DNA of 64,000 nucleotides. It comes from Whitmania pigra. Taxonomy: Eukaryota > Annelida > Clitellata > Hirudinida > Haemopidae. Below, piece by piece: positions 53,678 through 64,000 of this stretch (position 1 is its first letter; each line of letters starts with the position of its first letter). The position numbers and the translations under genes are program-made. The notes beneath the pieces are model-generated. The model was given only the letters and a program-made list of their open reading frames with translations, was not told where the DNA came from and did not search any database. The stretch spans positions 502,001-566,000 of the forward strand of contig JAJTWR010000003.1 of the NCBI GenBank assembly GCA_021613335.1, given 5' to 3'.

Positions 53678-55531
53678 ATGTCTTTGCCTCCCCCGTACAC
53701 CGAAACCGTAGTTGTCGGTGCAGATAACAGCGAAGGAGATAATCCTCAAGTCGCCTGGTGGTGTAAACTTCTGGTGAGAACGGCAGCTGCCATTGGCGGA
53801 GGGGGTTTGTAATTTGAAACTAAGGAATTTTTATGCTAATTATTACTGTGGATTATTTGCCATACCTTGTTACAAAGTACTAATTATATATTGTAATTAG
53901 CAATGTTTAAGCATTACTGTTTGTGAAAAGGGGCCAAACATTAATTGAAGACTATTTGATAATATAAAGCATTTATATTAAACAAATCTAATTTACTTTT
54001 CCAAAGTGAACTTCTCTTACAAATTAACTTTTTATTTTTTATTATCAGTCTGCATTGGTATGGGGGTCTGGAGGTGCATATCTTTATCACCACTTTGCAT
54101 AGTGGCAGGAATCATACAGATGTTAGTAAATTAATTACTAACAATAAATCATCACTAATCAATATGAATTTATTCATGCCAATCGACTGGCAATTCAAGT
54201 TTCATTAGAAATTAAGTCAAAATGAATAATGAATAACAGATGAGCAATGCTGTCATATCAGCATATATGTGGATCTATACGTATTATTAGAAATGTCGGT
54301 TACTTCAGTTGAATTAACTTGATAACGTATTTATTTTTCAAAAATAAATTAGTGTCAATAATTAGTGGTAATAAACCAATATTTTTATTGTGCATTAATG
54401 TATTTTTATTTGCTTTATTTATTTTTGTTTATTCGTTGTGTTTCTGTAGGGTTAATATTATCAACATTAAGAATACAAATGATATCCAATAATATAACTG
54501 ATATCGTTATTATTACACATAAATTGAAGTTAATATTGCTGTTCTGGTTCTTATTATTGTGCTATTATTGTCATTAAAGTTTGCTCGGATGCCTGGTACT
54601 CCTGTTTGAAGTTCCATTCTGCTGTAAACACTTCCAAGTGACGAGACCAATTTCAAACTTCGCCGAAAAAAGGACCTACTTCCAAAAGGCTGTCTTGTTT
54701 GCTGGGTAGTTACGATTTAACCACCTTGTAAAGATTTATACCTTTTTGTTGTTGAATGCTGAAGTTTATTTTATTTATTAATTTTAAAATGGTTATAAAA
54801 GAATAAAATGTGCTTTATTAAATTAATGTGAGATTGAATGTGCTTTCACTGATATTAGCAGATTTATTCATTTTAAAATAAATTTACTATCCGTGTGTAA
54901 TATTTTTCATTTATTTCGTGTTTTCAATTTCAGAATGGCCATCATACCGGTAGCCATGTGCTTTTCTGCTTCGACAATCATCGGATGTGGCCTCGTATTT
55001 TCTGTTGGGGTGATTTACGGACTCATGTCTCTTGGAAAGAAGTTGGTTGTTTTTGGTGGAGTTTTTGGTTATTGGTGGAGTTTTGGATATTGGTGGTAAC
55101 ATTTAAAGGTTCCAAATAGGTTCCAGTATTTGATCGTTGCGTGTGGAATTACGTATTTGTTCTGTTGTTGTGTTTTGTAAGTTTTACCACAATCCGTGTA
55201 TGCGGAAGTCGTGACAATTAGTAATTATTACCATTTCATTAATATTTTATTACTAACTTAAATGCCATCATCGTGCTATTCCAATTAGATAATTTAATAA
55301 TATTATTACCATTATTATAAGTTCTTAATGAATTTCAATGATTCCACACTGAATGAGAATGTAATATTCATTGGCAACAAATTTTGGCAGCATCAGTAGA
55401 TTGCCAAAATTGTTGATCGTAATTTGCACTGGCGTTCATTACTTAACAGGGCAGACAGAGAAACCATGCTCTCAAGAGCAGGCCAGGATGACAAGACATC
55501 CATTGTTCCAAACATTGTCACAGAACACTGA
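53678..55531 (+). CDS. CACFD1: Flower / CACFD1 four-helix vesicle membrane protein
   Basis: Five exons: 53678-53804, 54049-54121, 54580-54705, 54934-55041 and 55450-55531 (TGA). Phases agree and give 171 residues, the usual family length (human about 172). The start is MSLPPPYTETVVVGADNSEG, followed by WWCKLLVRTAAAIGGG. Four hydrophobic segments follow; the second contains LLGCLVLLFEVPFCC, where the Glu corresponds to the conserved residue proposed to act in calcium permeation. RTYFQKAVLFAG, IIGCGLVFSVGVIYG and SLGKK are further family signatures. The C-terminus is GKKADRETMLSRAGQDD.., ending in a polar tail. Flower proteins sit in synaptic vesicle and plasma membranes and act in endocytosis and cell competition. 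If exon 4 were read through its donor, a short nonsense tail (FGYWWSFGYWW) would result. An acceptor-like CAG 8 bases before the ATG implies a non-coding first exon. Confidence 0.93.
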
Positions 55532-57326
55532 AGAGTTAAAAAGAAAAAAAATGGAGGGGATTTATTGCACTGGTAACTGATAGAAGATTGATAGTGGGTG
55601 ATGTTTTGTGGGAGTAATTCTCTGATTACTGAGGGGCTTTGGTTTTCTGTTGTGCACAATGTCTTCCTGATTGTTCTGCTACTATTGTTGTTGTTGTTGT
55701 TGTGGTTATCGTTGTATGTGGATTGTTTAGTATTTTACGACCATAGCCGTTGCTTAAGCTTAGTTGGCTTCGGAAATGATTTTCATCTCACTTATCTCAT
55801 TCAGAATGCACTTCGTTGAGTGACATTTGTAATATTGGAATAAATTATTATAATGAGCTTTCTTATAGATAATATTTATGCTTCCTCGAATGTACAAAAG
55901 CCATTCCTCTCGCTGCCATGTTCTGTGGGTTAGTGCAGGTGTGACATTTACACTATGCTTATCTCATGGTTTCGTTGATATTGCTCAATGGCCATTTGTA
56001 TTTGACTTAAATGAAAGACTTGGCAAATTCTATTACTTTTCTGGTATCAGGGACAACTTGCAAACCTGATGGAATACCACATTACTGTTTGGTGTTCGAT
56101 TTTCCACCTCGCGCGATGACGTCCAATGCGAATTTCTCGTGGTTTTTGTCAGACACGCATATCAGTATCCTGTTCAGAATTTCAGTCGCTTTGATTTTCA
56201 TTTAAGATTGCCTTACCTCGTTTGTGTAACTTGGTTTCCTATGAAGCCGCATCGGAAACTAATGTATCTAAAATGATGATAATTTTCTACCAACGAAACT
56301 ATGTAACAATATGTGTTTGATATCCTAGGACGGACACATGTTTAGTCTGAGGCTAAGATCTTTCAGAGCTTCAAATATTTTCAAAAAAATGGATAAATGG
56401 TTACAAGAAGCGCCTCTGACGCTGTGCATACCTCGTTGATGATAGAATATCAATATGCCCCCAACATATTGGCCCGCAAATCGGTATAAAACCCGCCCTT
56501 TCTATAACCCTGACTGATTTATCGGGGTTTTACAGATCTGAAAACTTTTCCATTTCAAGAACTATCACCAGTTCTACGTCAACAGTCGGAACCAATATCA
56601 TTATCATTAATTTGACGGTTATTGCCAGAACTTTTCACAAATGATTCATCAATTTTTATGGTTCATCTTCATGTTTCTGAAAATATAAAAATTGTAAGTA
56701 TGCACATTTTTTAATTACAAAATAAACCATTTCAATAAAAATTGACGCATATTTAGAGTAGAAATTATTTTAATTAAATTATAAAAAACTTTAAATATGA
56801 ACCACTTAAAATATTCAACAATAATTTAAATGTTACGGCATTTTGAGTAAAATTAAAAATAAAATTTCAATAAAAATATGTTCGTTGGGCTCAGAGAAAT
56901 TTCAAATATTAAGCAGACGGTTACGGGCGCCATTGTGTGGTTGTCTTTTCTGACGTTCAAACCTGTTCTCACTTCTTTGGTCGCACTAGATTTCAGACGG
57001 AAAGATATGATACTCATCATAGAACTGAGGTCAAAGTTATGTCAATTATATACAATTACGACATAATGAAGCAAAGTGGACATTGAAAATTGATAAATTT
57101 GCTTGAGATAATAAAGATCATCGGGAACTGTTAAATGATGGATTGAAGCATTCCAACGAAACCAAGGTTATTATCTTATTATTGTCTGAATCTGAATTGG
57201 GGTAAAATATGTTCTAACGTTTTCCTTAATAATGATTTATGTGACTCCTAAATGTTCACTGACTTTCAGAGATGGATGTGTAACGCTTTGGCATGGAGTG
57301 GCTGCACAGCTGTTAAAATTTGTATA
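55532..57326. other. Flower 3' UTR and intergenic
   Basis: AATAAA at 55839-55844 is a plausible poly(A) signal for Flower. Apart from the SINE piece at 56391-56435 no feature is recognisable. Confidence 0.45.
56391..56435 (+). mobile_element. SINE fragment
   Basis: AAATGGTTACAAGAAGCGCC followed by TCTGACGCTGTGCATA is nearly identical to the core of the CLASP-intron SINE (one mismatch). Head and tail are missing. Confidence 0.65.
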
Positions 57327-57348
57327 CAAAGTCTTAAACTATTTAGAT
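57327..57348 (+). repeat. Left 22-bp direct repeat flanking the hAT-like remnant
   Basis: Identical over 22 bases to 57906-57927. The two copies bracket a 557-base segment carrying a transposase fragment. Confidence 0.9.
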
Positions 57349-57905
57349 CATGGGTCTCAAACTCAAATTGCTCCGAGGGCCAAGTGATGACTTCTAAAGT
57401 TCCTCGAGGGCCGCATAGCCAGAACTTGTTTAAAATGATAAAAAGTCATTAAACAAGACAACGTAATAAGAACGTAGAGCTTTACAAACTTTCTAAAATC
57501 CATTTATTACAAATGTAATGTAGTCAATTTATGTATCGTTTTTGGCGTATCTGTATTTGGTTAACTTAGGTTTCAGTCACTTTCTGTACTGACTGCTGAC
57601 CTGGCAGCGTTTTGCGTCAACAAGGGCATCAATATTAGGCTTGATTTTGTGAGAAGAAACCAATCTCAGTGTTGCTTGAAAATGTTCATTAGTGAGCTGT
57701 GACCTCAGTACAGACTTGTTAACTTTCATGGATGAGAAAAATTGTTCACATGCATATGTACTGCCAAACATTGCAAGAATCCTTGCAGTAGCAGAGAGTA
57801 ACCTTGGAAATCTTTCTCGGGAAAGAAACGTGTAAAATTCGGGAATCCCTACTTCTGCATATTTCTGCTTCAAGATAGTATCAAACTATGGAGTTCCACC
57901 AACTC
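57349..57905 (-). mobile_element. hAT-family transposase remnant
   Basis: A minus-strand open frame at 57873-57577 encodes about 98 residues ending with TGA/TAG-type stop in frame. FPRLLSATARILAMFGSTYA, CEQFFSSMKVNKS and LRSQLTNEHFQATLRL match the C-terminal dimerisation region of hAT transposases (the GTF2IRD2/ZBED-like group). The plus-strand end reads GGGTCTCAAACTC and contains CGAGGGCC.. and GAGGGCCGCATAGCC, reminiscent of hAT ends. No DDE/RNase-H core is left, so this is an internally deleted or truncated copy. The frame itself is undamaged. Confidence 0.75.
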
Positions 57906-57927
57906 CAAAGTCTTAAACTATTTAGAT
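57906..57927 (+). repeat. Right 22-bp direct repeat flanking the hAT-like remnant
   Basis: Perfect copy of 57327-57348. At 22 bases it is longer than the 8-base target duplication normal for hAT elements. Confidence 0.9.
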
Positions 57928-59009
57928 AAAATTTTTAATTTAAATACATTTATTATTTTAATTTGTGGCTCTTCTTATCTCCAATCCGTCACTGCTGACT
58001 TTTGGTGGTAAAAAGCTTTTTCAAAAAACGTGGTTTCATCTGGTTGAGCGCGGGTTTGACGCTCCTCTGAAGAAGCTGGAATGACATCCTGCAAATAATG
58101 TTATTCTAAGTGTCTTCCTGAAGCAGGGTTCTATCTTTCGTTTGCCCTTTTGAGCCATACACTCCTCTGCCTTGCCGGATTAGAGGAGGGCATCATTGCT
58201 CCCACCGTGATTTGAAAAAATTAAATCGGATATAAAATAACAAAAATAATAAATTAAAAAAACTTTACTTAATTCTTTTTTAATTTAAAATTTTCTTATC
58301 ATTTTATATATCAGATTCCAGTGTATGCCCTCCGCTAGTGTTATAGATCTGCCACTACTCCTCTGTGCATTAGTTTGTTTTTTTTCTAAATGAATTTCGT
58401 TGGCCACGCTCAATAAAATGTTTGGACTAGTTTGGTCTGGTCTCCTACTGAATACTGTTAATATATAAACATCATAGTGTAAATCGCTACACGTGAAATA
58501 AGTATTTTGTTAACAAGGGTGAACACTTTCGAACAATGTATATATAAAAAGTAAAACACGTCTATTTATTTCTGTGTGTTTAATTCGCGAGTCCGGACGT
58601 CACAAAACTACGGTTTATGATTCGTCCTATTATTTCTAACTACATACCTCAATTCCTTAAACACTTAACTTCAGTTATTCAGTTCCGTTAACTGAATACC
58701 TGCTCTAATATATTTATTAGTTAACTTGCTTATTTGCTGTTATCTCAACTTGTATCTTGTATACAAGGATCTTGTATGTATCTATATTTCTTATAGAATT
58801 CTTTAATACTGAACCTATTTTATTGTAACGTGAAACACTTGAGCATGGGGTCAGTTTAGTCTACTTTGCAAAAAAATCGATAAATTTGCGTTTTATCTCA
58901 ACAAAACCACTTCCGGGCTTATTCTCACTACGTTCCATTTTCAAAGCTGGTGAGCTTAGGCCCTTATGCTTATTAATATTCCTGTACATTTTTTTTAGTT
59001 TATATTGTA
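57928..59009. other. Intergenic, no gene seen
   Basis: AT-rich with no protein-like frame. It may contain further decayed transposon DNA, since it lies between hAT and Helitron remnants. Confidence 0.4.
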
Positions 59010-59249
59010 AATTTTCCGTTTAACTTGAAGAGATTGCAATTTCCAGTAAGACTTGCATTCTTAATAACTATAAACAAGTCACAAGGGCAATCTATTAAAT
59101 ACTGTGGAGTGGACTCGGGATCACCGTGTTTTTCTCATGGACAACTTTATGCTGCAAGGGTGGATTCGCCCAACAATTTATTTATTCTTCCTTCAGTGGG
59201 TAAAACCAAGAATGTTTTTATAACCAAGTATTGTGTTAATTCATATTAA
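59010..59249 (+). mobile_element. Helitron helicase C-terminal fragment
   Basis: The frame reads LKRLQFPVRLAFLITINKSQ, then GQSIKYCGVD and CFSHGQLYAARV, then NNLFILP. This is the end of the Pif1-like helicase domain of Helitron RepHel proteins, including the GQS (motif V) and SHGQLY (motif VI) stretches. A short gap within SHGQLYxAxSRV suggests decay. Only about 75 residues remain and no Rep domain or terminal hairpin was seen. Confidence 0.75.
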
Positions 59250-59767
59250 AAATTTGTATACTTTAGAAGAAGTTTAGTCATTTGCAAATCTATTAATGGG
59301 CTAAATAGCTAGTTTTATATAAGCACTGAAAAAGTAGTTTAAAATATAAAAACAGAAATCAACTTTGATCACAGGCTATTTTTAAAAATTTATAAAGAAG
59401 AAATAATTGTTGAAGTGAATGCTTACAAGTGATTTATACACTGCTTTCCTTCGTCTCTGGGTTATGAAATTAACTTCGTATATTTGTCGGGACTTCTTTT
59501 TAAATTGATATTTTATATTTTAACTCATTTTTTAAACAAATGAAAAGAATTGTAGCACAGATTTGGCTTTAGCCAGTTAGAAGCTAATGCCTTTTTTGCA
59601 TTTCCAAAGCTTTGAAACAAATCAGTTATAGAATTTGTTTTCATTGTTTAAAATGCCAATAATTATGATATCAAAAATATTTAATTAATTAATAATTTTA
59701 CTAAGACATTAGACTGTCTTACATAATAAATGTGTTAAGTTAGCTGAATAAAGAAAACAAAGGATTG
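59250..59767. other. Intergenic, no gene seen
   Basis: AT-rich. It borders the inverted FG-GAP copy on the right; no coding signal noticed. Confidence 0.4.
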
Positions 59768-60356
59768 TAATGCATCGTGAATTCTCACTTGAACTCTTCT
59801 GGGTAAGGAATCTTATATGTCATGTCTTTTTACCACCAATTTCTTTCTTAAAATCAAGCAAAACGAGCAGATCTTTTTTCCCGTCGTTATTCACGTCAGT
59901 GGAATAGCTTTTAATGTATGATTTTCTAATCTAGTTTTGTAAATGTGCAACGACAAAATGTAGACAAACAAAGCTATCTTTAACTAACTTTAAATGTAAA
60001 AAATTAATTAAATAAATCAAATATAATAGATCTTCATAATTTATTTGGGGTATCTTTATTTCATGCTGTTGAGTTTAAAAGAATAATTTGATTAGTCCTC
60101 TATTTTAAGTAAATATTTTATAATTTACTAACAGATGTGCCAATCCCCAGGCATCCTTCTGCATTTTCAGGCCACATTATGAGTATCTCGTTGAATCACT
60201 CAATTCGTTTTTAGCTTTTGCTAAGCTAACATCATAAGATTTCGAAGCGTATTGAAATAGAAACTTATCAGAGAATTCTTTTGTTTCACTTTTGTTTGAA
60301 TTTCCAAAGTGTAATATTACAAAATTATGGTAACTGATAGCTATCAGATCCACGTC
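59768..60356 (-). pseudogene. Inverted, degraded copy of the FG-GAP-like gene (last two exons)
   Basis: Minus-strand sequence from the acceptor at 60357 reads DVDLIAISYHNFVILHFGNS, then a stop and frameshifts, then WPENAEG and PGDW. An intron with the same TTTACAAAACTAG acceptor follows, then DVNNDGKKDLLVLLDF and finally EEFK with a stop. This parallels the plus-strand gene to the right exon by exon (WPEDADGKPGDW, DVNNDG, EEFK), and the intervening intron is also similar. Several frame breaks show it is no longer functional. The DVNNDGKKDLL motif is a calcium-binding FG-GAP/VCBS-type repeat. Confidence 0.7.
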
Positions 60357-61298
60357 CTGAAAATTTGTTACAATAATAATAAATAAATAAATAAAAATAA
60401 ATCGTCTAAGTCATGGCCTACGAGATTCGCGATTTAAAAGATTTCAGGTGTCTTCATGGCATGCATGGTGTGTGTGCATCATATTTTATATTTATTAGCT
60501 TCATACTTTCTTATGCAGCCTAATAAATAATCTAACGTCACATCAATCAACAAAATATTGTAATTTATAATTTTTGTTCTTCTGATTATTAGTACAATGA
60601 AACATTGACTAACTACATTCAGTGCAGTAGAGTCTGCTGAGTAGACGACGTCTAATGTCTACTTTCCCACATGATTCTTTAAAAGTAAATAATTGCTTGC
60701 GTCTTGGAACTACCAACAGTCAAAATATGTGTCGCAATTCTTTTCATTTATCTAAATAAAATTGGATTAAACATGATTAAGACTTAGCATCAATTTTTTA
60801 GGAAACCGGAGAATTACGAGAGGCGTAGATTATTTTCATATCCAAAAATGGTAAAGAACACTTGCCATTCTTAATGCAAATGAAAGCATTCACTCCTTTT
60901 GCCAGGTTTTCACTTAACCAATTGTTGAGTTATATTTAATCAATTTAAGTAGTTTAATAATATCATTCTGGTCATTAAATTATTCATATTTCTAACTTTC
61001 TAAAAGCTGACAATTACCGATTTGCAATGACCTATCCATATTTGAAAAAGTGTGCTAAACCATTCTTAAGTAATTCATCCACTCACGGTTTATACATTTA
61101 ACGATTAATAATAATAAATAAATAAGTTAAACTACTTTTTAATTTAGCCGTTTAATTGTTGTTGACAAAGGTGTTTCAGGGCATAACATTTTTTTTTAGT
61201 TACAAAGACAATCCGTGGATATTCGTCGGAGTATATAAATGCGGCGGGGCATCGTATCTTCATCCAGAGAGCGAAGAAGCCGGAAACTGAAGTTACAG
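60357..61298. other. Between inverted FG-GAP copies; contains repeat unit
   Basis: No coding exon assigned. About 60735-60975 is similar, with many changes and indels, to 63739-63970, marking the start of a tandemly duplicated unit. The small GC-rich piece at 61200-61298 is protein-like (GYSSEYINAAGHRIFIQRAK) but is blocked by a stop soon after in that frame. Confidence 0.45.
60735..60975 (+). repeat. Direct repeat, copy 1 (FG-GAP locus)
   Basis: Shares CAATTCTTTTCATTT, GGATTAAA, CATTCACTCCTTTT.CCAGGT and GTTGAGTTA.ATTTAAT in order with 63739-63970, with indels. The spacing of about 3 kb brackets the plus-strand FG-GAP-like gene. Confidence 0.7.
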
Positions 61299-63459
61299 GA
61301 GGAACCAGTTTTACACAAGCGGTGGAGAAATAACGACTATTGAAGTTGGGGACATAAACAAAGATGGCTACACAGAGCTGTTCCTGGCCATGATCGATGA
61401 AACGAAAGGTCAAGCCATCATAAAGGAATTCGATATCTTTCATGATAAAACCTCTGTAACTCAACCGCCTATTTCCTCCTCATCAATTCATTACTTGGAC
61501 TCAACTCTTTTTACTTTTCCAATTTTGACCAGTTCGGTTTTTCGTTTGATGTGCTGTGAATATTGCAAGTTTTGTTGTGGTTTACTTAAATGATTCTGAC
61601 TGTTTCCAAATGTGGTCTTTTAGGATTAATTATTTTCTACTTCATCTCATCTTGTGTAAAAAAATATAAATTAATCTTATTAATAATTTATTACAATTAA
61701 TATTGTATTATACACAATTTTATTAATTTAATTTTAATGAGCGTTGGTTTTATATTTTACAACTAATTACATCATTGGTCAAAATACGTCATCTTACTTT
61801 TGTGCTTTCGTATTTTAATCGATCTTAAATTAAATCTCACGAATTGTCACGAATTGAAATATAATTGTCTCCAAAATTTAAAAAGCTGTGTCTAATATGA
61901 AATACTTCACAAGTTAGTCGTGTTGCCAGATATGGTCTAGGAATTTCACACTGAAATGTAATCGGATGATGAAAAAGAGCTACCAAAACCAATATTTTTA
62001 ATTTTTGAATTATATAGATTTATTCGTGTTTCTGGCTTGGTACTTGGAGAAAATATCCGATATCAATGCTACAAGCATCACCCAGGAAGAACAGATTCAG
62101 AAACTGAAACTAAATGAAACATGGCGTTCTGACTTCATCTCAGCACATATGATCGCCCTCAAAACAAATATTCTACTCTTAACTAGTACAAGTGCTTTTA
62201 TAATACACTCAGAAAACGCGATCCGAATCCTTAAAATAGAAGGGATTAACATAGATAACCCAACTTCAATCGCCAAGGCGCCAGGTAAAAATCGCAATTG
62301 AATAATTCCAGGAGAATCCTGAATTGAACGAATGAACGAACGAATGAATGAATGAATGAATGAATGAATGAATGAATGAAAATTACAATGAATGAATTCA
62401 ATGCTGGATGCTCCTGAAATTATTCAATTGCATAGCATATCATAATTAAATGCTGACTCATCCGTATCAATTCGTAAATAGAGCTTCGAACATTAGTCTT
62501 GTTGCTAACGACAACATAATATAATTATTGTAATTACTAAAATCAATTGTAGATTACAATCAATTGTCAGATGGCGCTTTCGATGTTCCGTCTCTCACTG
62601 TATCCGGTATCCAAAAAATATCTCAGCTCGATGTGTCTGATCCTATGAGGCCGAGAATAGGGAGTGTCCTCGCAAACAGTCCAATTTCAATTTACTTCTG
62701 TCATGTTTGGATTAACAAAACCGAATTCCTTGCTGGAAGTAATGGTAAACGGCTCTTACAACATTTCTTGTCAGTAAAGATTGATATGGATAATGAACGT
62801 AACAATCTCGAAAGACTAAGGACAGTGATAGCTTGAATTCAATTTTAAACTAATATGACTTTGCATTTACAGAAAAATTATCACTCTTTGAAAATAAAAA
62901 CGAAGGAGAAGCAAAAGAATGGAACGAGAAGAGAGTCACACATGGTGAATTCCATGACGTGGTTGTATATCAATATGATCCGAATACTTTTGTTGTTTAC
63001 ACAAGCTCTACCAAACAAATACAATTAATATGGCCTGAAGATGCAGATGGAAAGCCTGGAGATTGGCAGAATGAGAACCATGTTAGAAAATTATGAAATA
63101 TTTGCTTAAAATTCTTGTTTAAGAGAACTATTCAAAAGATTGTTTTAAACTCAACAGCATGAAATAAAGATCCCCCAAATAAATTGTGAATATCTATTAT
63201 ATTTTATCTAGTTTATTTTTTAAAATTTAAATTTAGATAAATATAAGTTGTCTGTTTACTCTTTGTTGTTGCACATTTACAAACTAGATCAAAAATTCAT
63301 ACATTGAATGCAATCCCCGTTTCATAACGACCGCCGACGTGAATAACGACGGTGAAAACAGATCTGCTTGTTTCGACTCAATTAGAGAAAAAAATTGATG
63401 GTGAAATGAAATGGCATTTTGAAGTAAGAGCATATGAGATTCCAGAAGAGTTCAAGTGA
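61299..63459 (+). CDS. FG-GAP/VCBS-repeat protein, possibly pseudogenic
   Basis: Recognisable exons: 61299-61408 (or to 61455), 62018-62284, 62553-62744, 62873-63081 and 63288-63459. The first carries IEVGDINKDGYTELFLAM, a classic Asp/Asn-rich calcium-binding FG-GAP loop. The second starts DLFVFLAWYLEKISD; the third and fourth carry SISIYF-like beta strands and IQLIWPEDADGKPGDWQ. The fifth has ITTADVNNDG and ends YEIPEEFK. Phases match from exon 2 to exon 5. The last exon has one extra base after DVNNDG (around 63353), which diverts the frame to an early stop; the downstream codons remain open in the shifted frame to TGA at 63457-63459. If exon 4 is not spliced it ends at TGA 63094-63096. Beta-propeller FG-GAP proteins bind ligands or calcium outside the cell; no signal peptide or start exon was found. 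The family is not one I can name. Confidence 0.6.
62330..62395. repeat. GAAT microsatellite
   Basis: (GAAT)n with GAAC variants in the intron after the 62018-62284 exon. Confidence 0.9.
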
Positions 63460-64000
63460 GACTTCACGATGCATTACAATCATTTGCTTTCTTTTATATT
63501 CTAGTTTTCTATTCAACTAATTAATGCTTTTATTCCATAAAGCAGTATAATGCCTTATTGACATTATTAATTATATAATTAATTAACATTAACTAATTAA
63601 CATTACTTCATTAATTTTATCAATAATTTTGATATTATAGTTATTGGAATTTTAAACACTGAAAACATATTCTGTAACTGATTTGTTGCATAAATAATAG
63701 GCGTTGGTTTAAAACTTGATAAAACCAAAAATATAACACAATTCTTTTCATTTGTTTAAAAAATGGATTAAAAATTAAAATATGCATTTGTAAAGGAATC
63801 CTAACAAATATACGGAGCACGTGTTAATTTCAAGTGTCACACCAACCTGGCCCTGTATAAAACACTTGAAAACATTCACTCCTTTTACCAGGTTAACAAA
63901 TAGTTGAGTTACATTTAATTGACTGTAGTAGCTAATTGTTATCAATATTTTATTCTGGCTAGCTGATTAAATGCACATTAAATGCTCATTGACACTTGCA
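63460..64000. other. Start of a further repeat unit; no exon seen
   Basis: The stretch 63739-63970 repeats 60735-60975, so another FG-GAP unit may begin beyond the right edge of the window. Confidence 0.5.

Overview
The window is nuclear DNA of a eukaryote, almost certainly a bilaterian invertebrate. The gene set is metazoan: metaxin, chondroitin sulfate synthase, CLASP, spermidine synthase, Flower/CACFD1, CYB5D1 and an Ig-domain membrane receptor. Genes are split by GT-AG introns, intergenic DNA is AT-rich with many microsatellites, and there are remnants of an RLE-type non-LTR retrotransposon, an hAT transposon, a Helitron and a tRNA-type SINE. A spiralian (annelid- or mollusc-like) source is my inference; nothing here fixes the phylum. 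Exon models were built by eye from open frames, splice sites, intron phase and remembered family architecture, without any search.

Layout, left to right. (1) 0.35-0.63 kb: last exon of CYB5D1 (+). (2) 1.6-4.8 kb: a six-finger C2H2 protein with a Gln-rich tail (-), head-to-head with metaxin (+, 5.3-7.9 kb). (3) 7.9-13.2 kb: no gene, but a very dense field of ATC/GAT, AAT and GGAT/GAAT microsatellites. (4) 13.2-19.5 kb: a seven-exon chondroitin sulfate synthase (-), head-to-head with an 18-exon CLASP (+, 20.7-31.3 kb), followed by a probable long 3' UTR. (5) 35.0-37.4 kb: eight-exon spermidine synthase (-). (6) 39.9-48.1 kb: an orphan exon candidate, a five-exon receptor with two clear Ig domains (-), a decayed retrotransposon end and a two-exon Cys-containing protein of unknown function (-). 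(7) 49.3-55.5 kb: a ricin-B-like (beta-trefoil) protein with an 18-bp coding minisatellite (+), then Flower/CACFD1 (+). (8) 56-64 kb: transposon remnants (SINE, hAT, Helitron), then a locus of FG-GAP-like genes present in inverted and partly tandem copies and at least partly pseudogenic.

The housekeeping genes are not an operon and have no shared pathway; metaxin (mitochondrial import), CHSY (Golgi glycosaminoglycan synthesis), CLASP (microtubule rescue), SRM (polyamines) and Flower (synaptic vesicle/cell competition) look like ordinary neighbours. The least ordinary parts are the FG-GAP duplication, the Ig receptor, the Asn-rich CHSY, and the hAT-like remnant bounded by a perfect 22-bp direct repeat.
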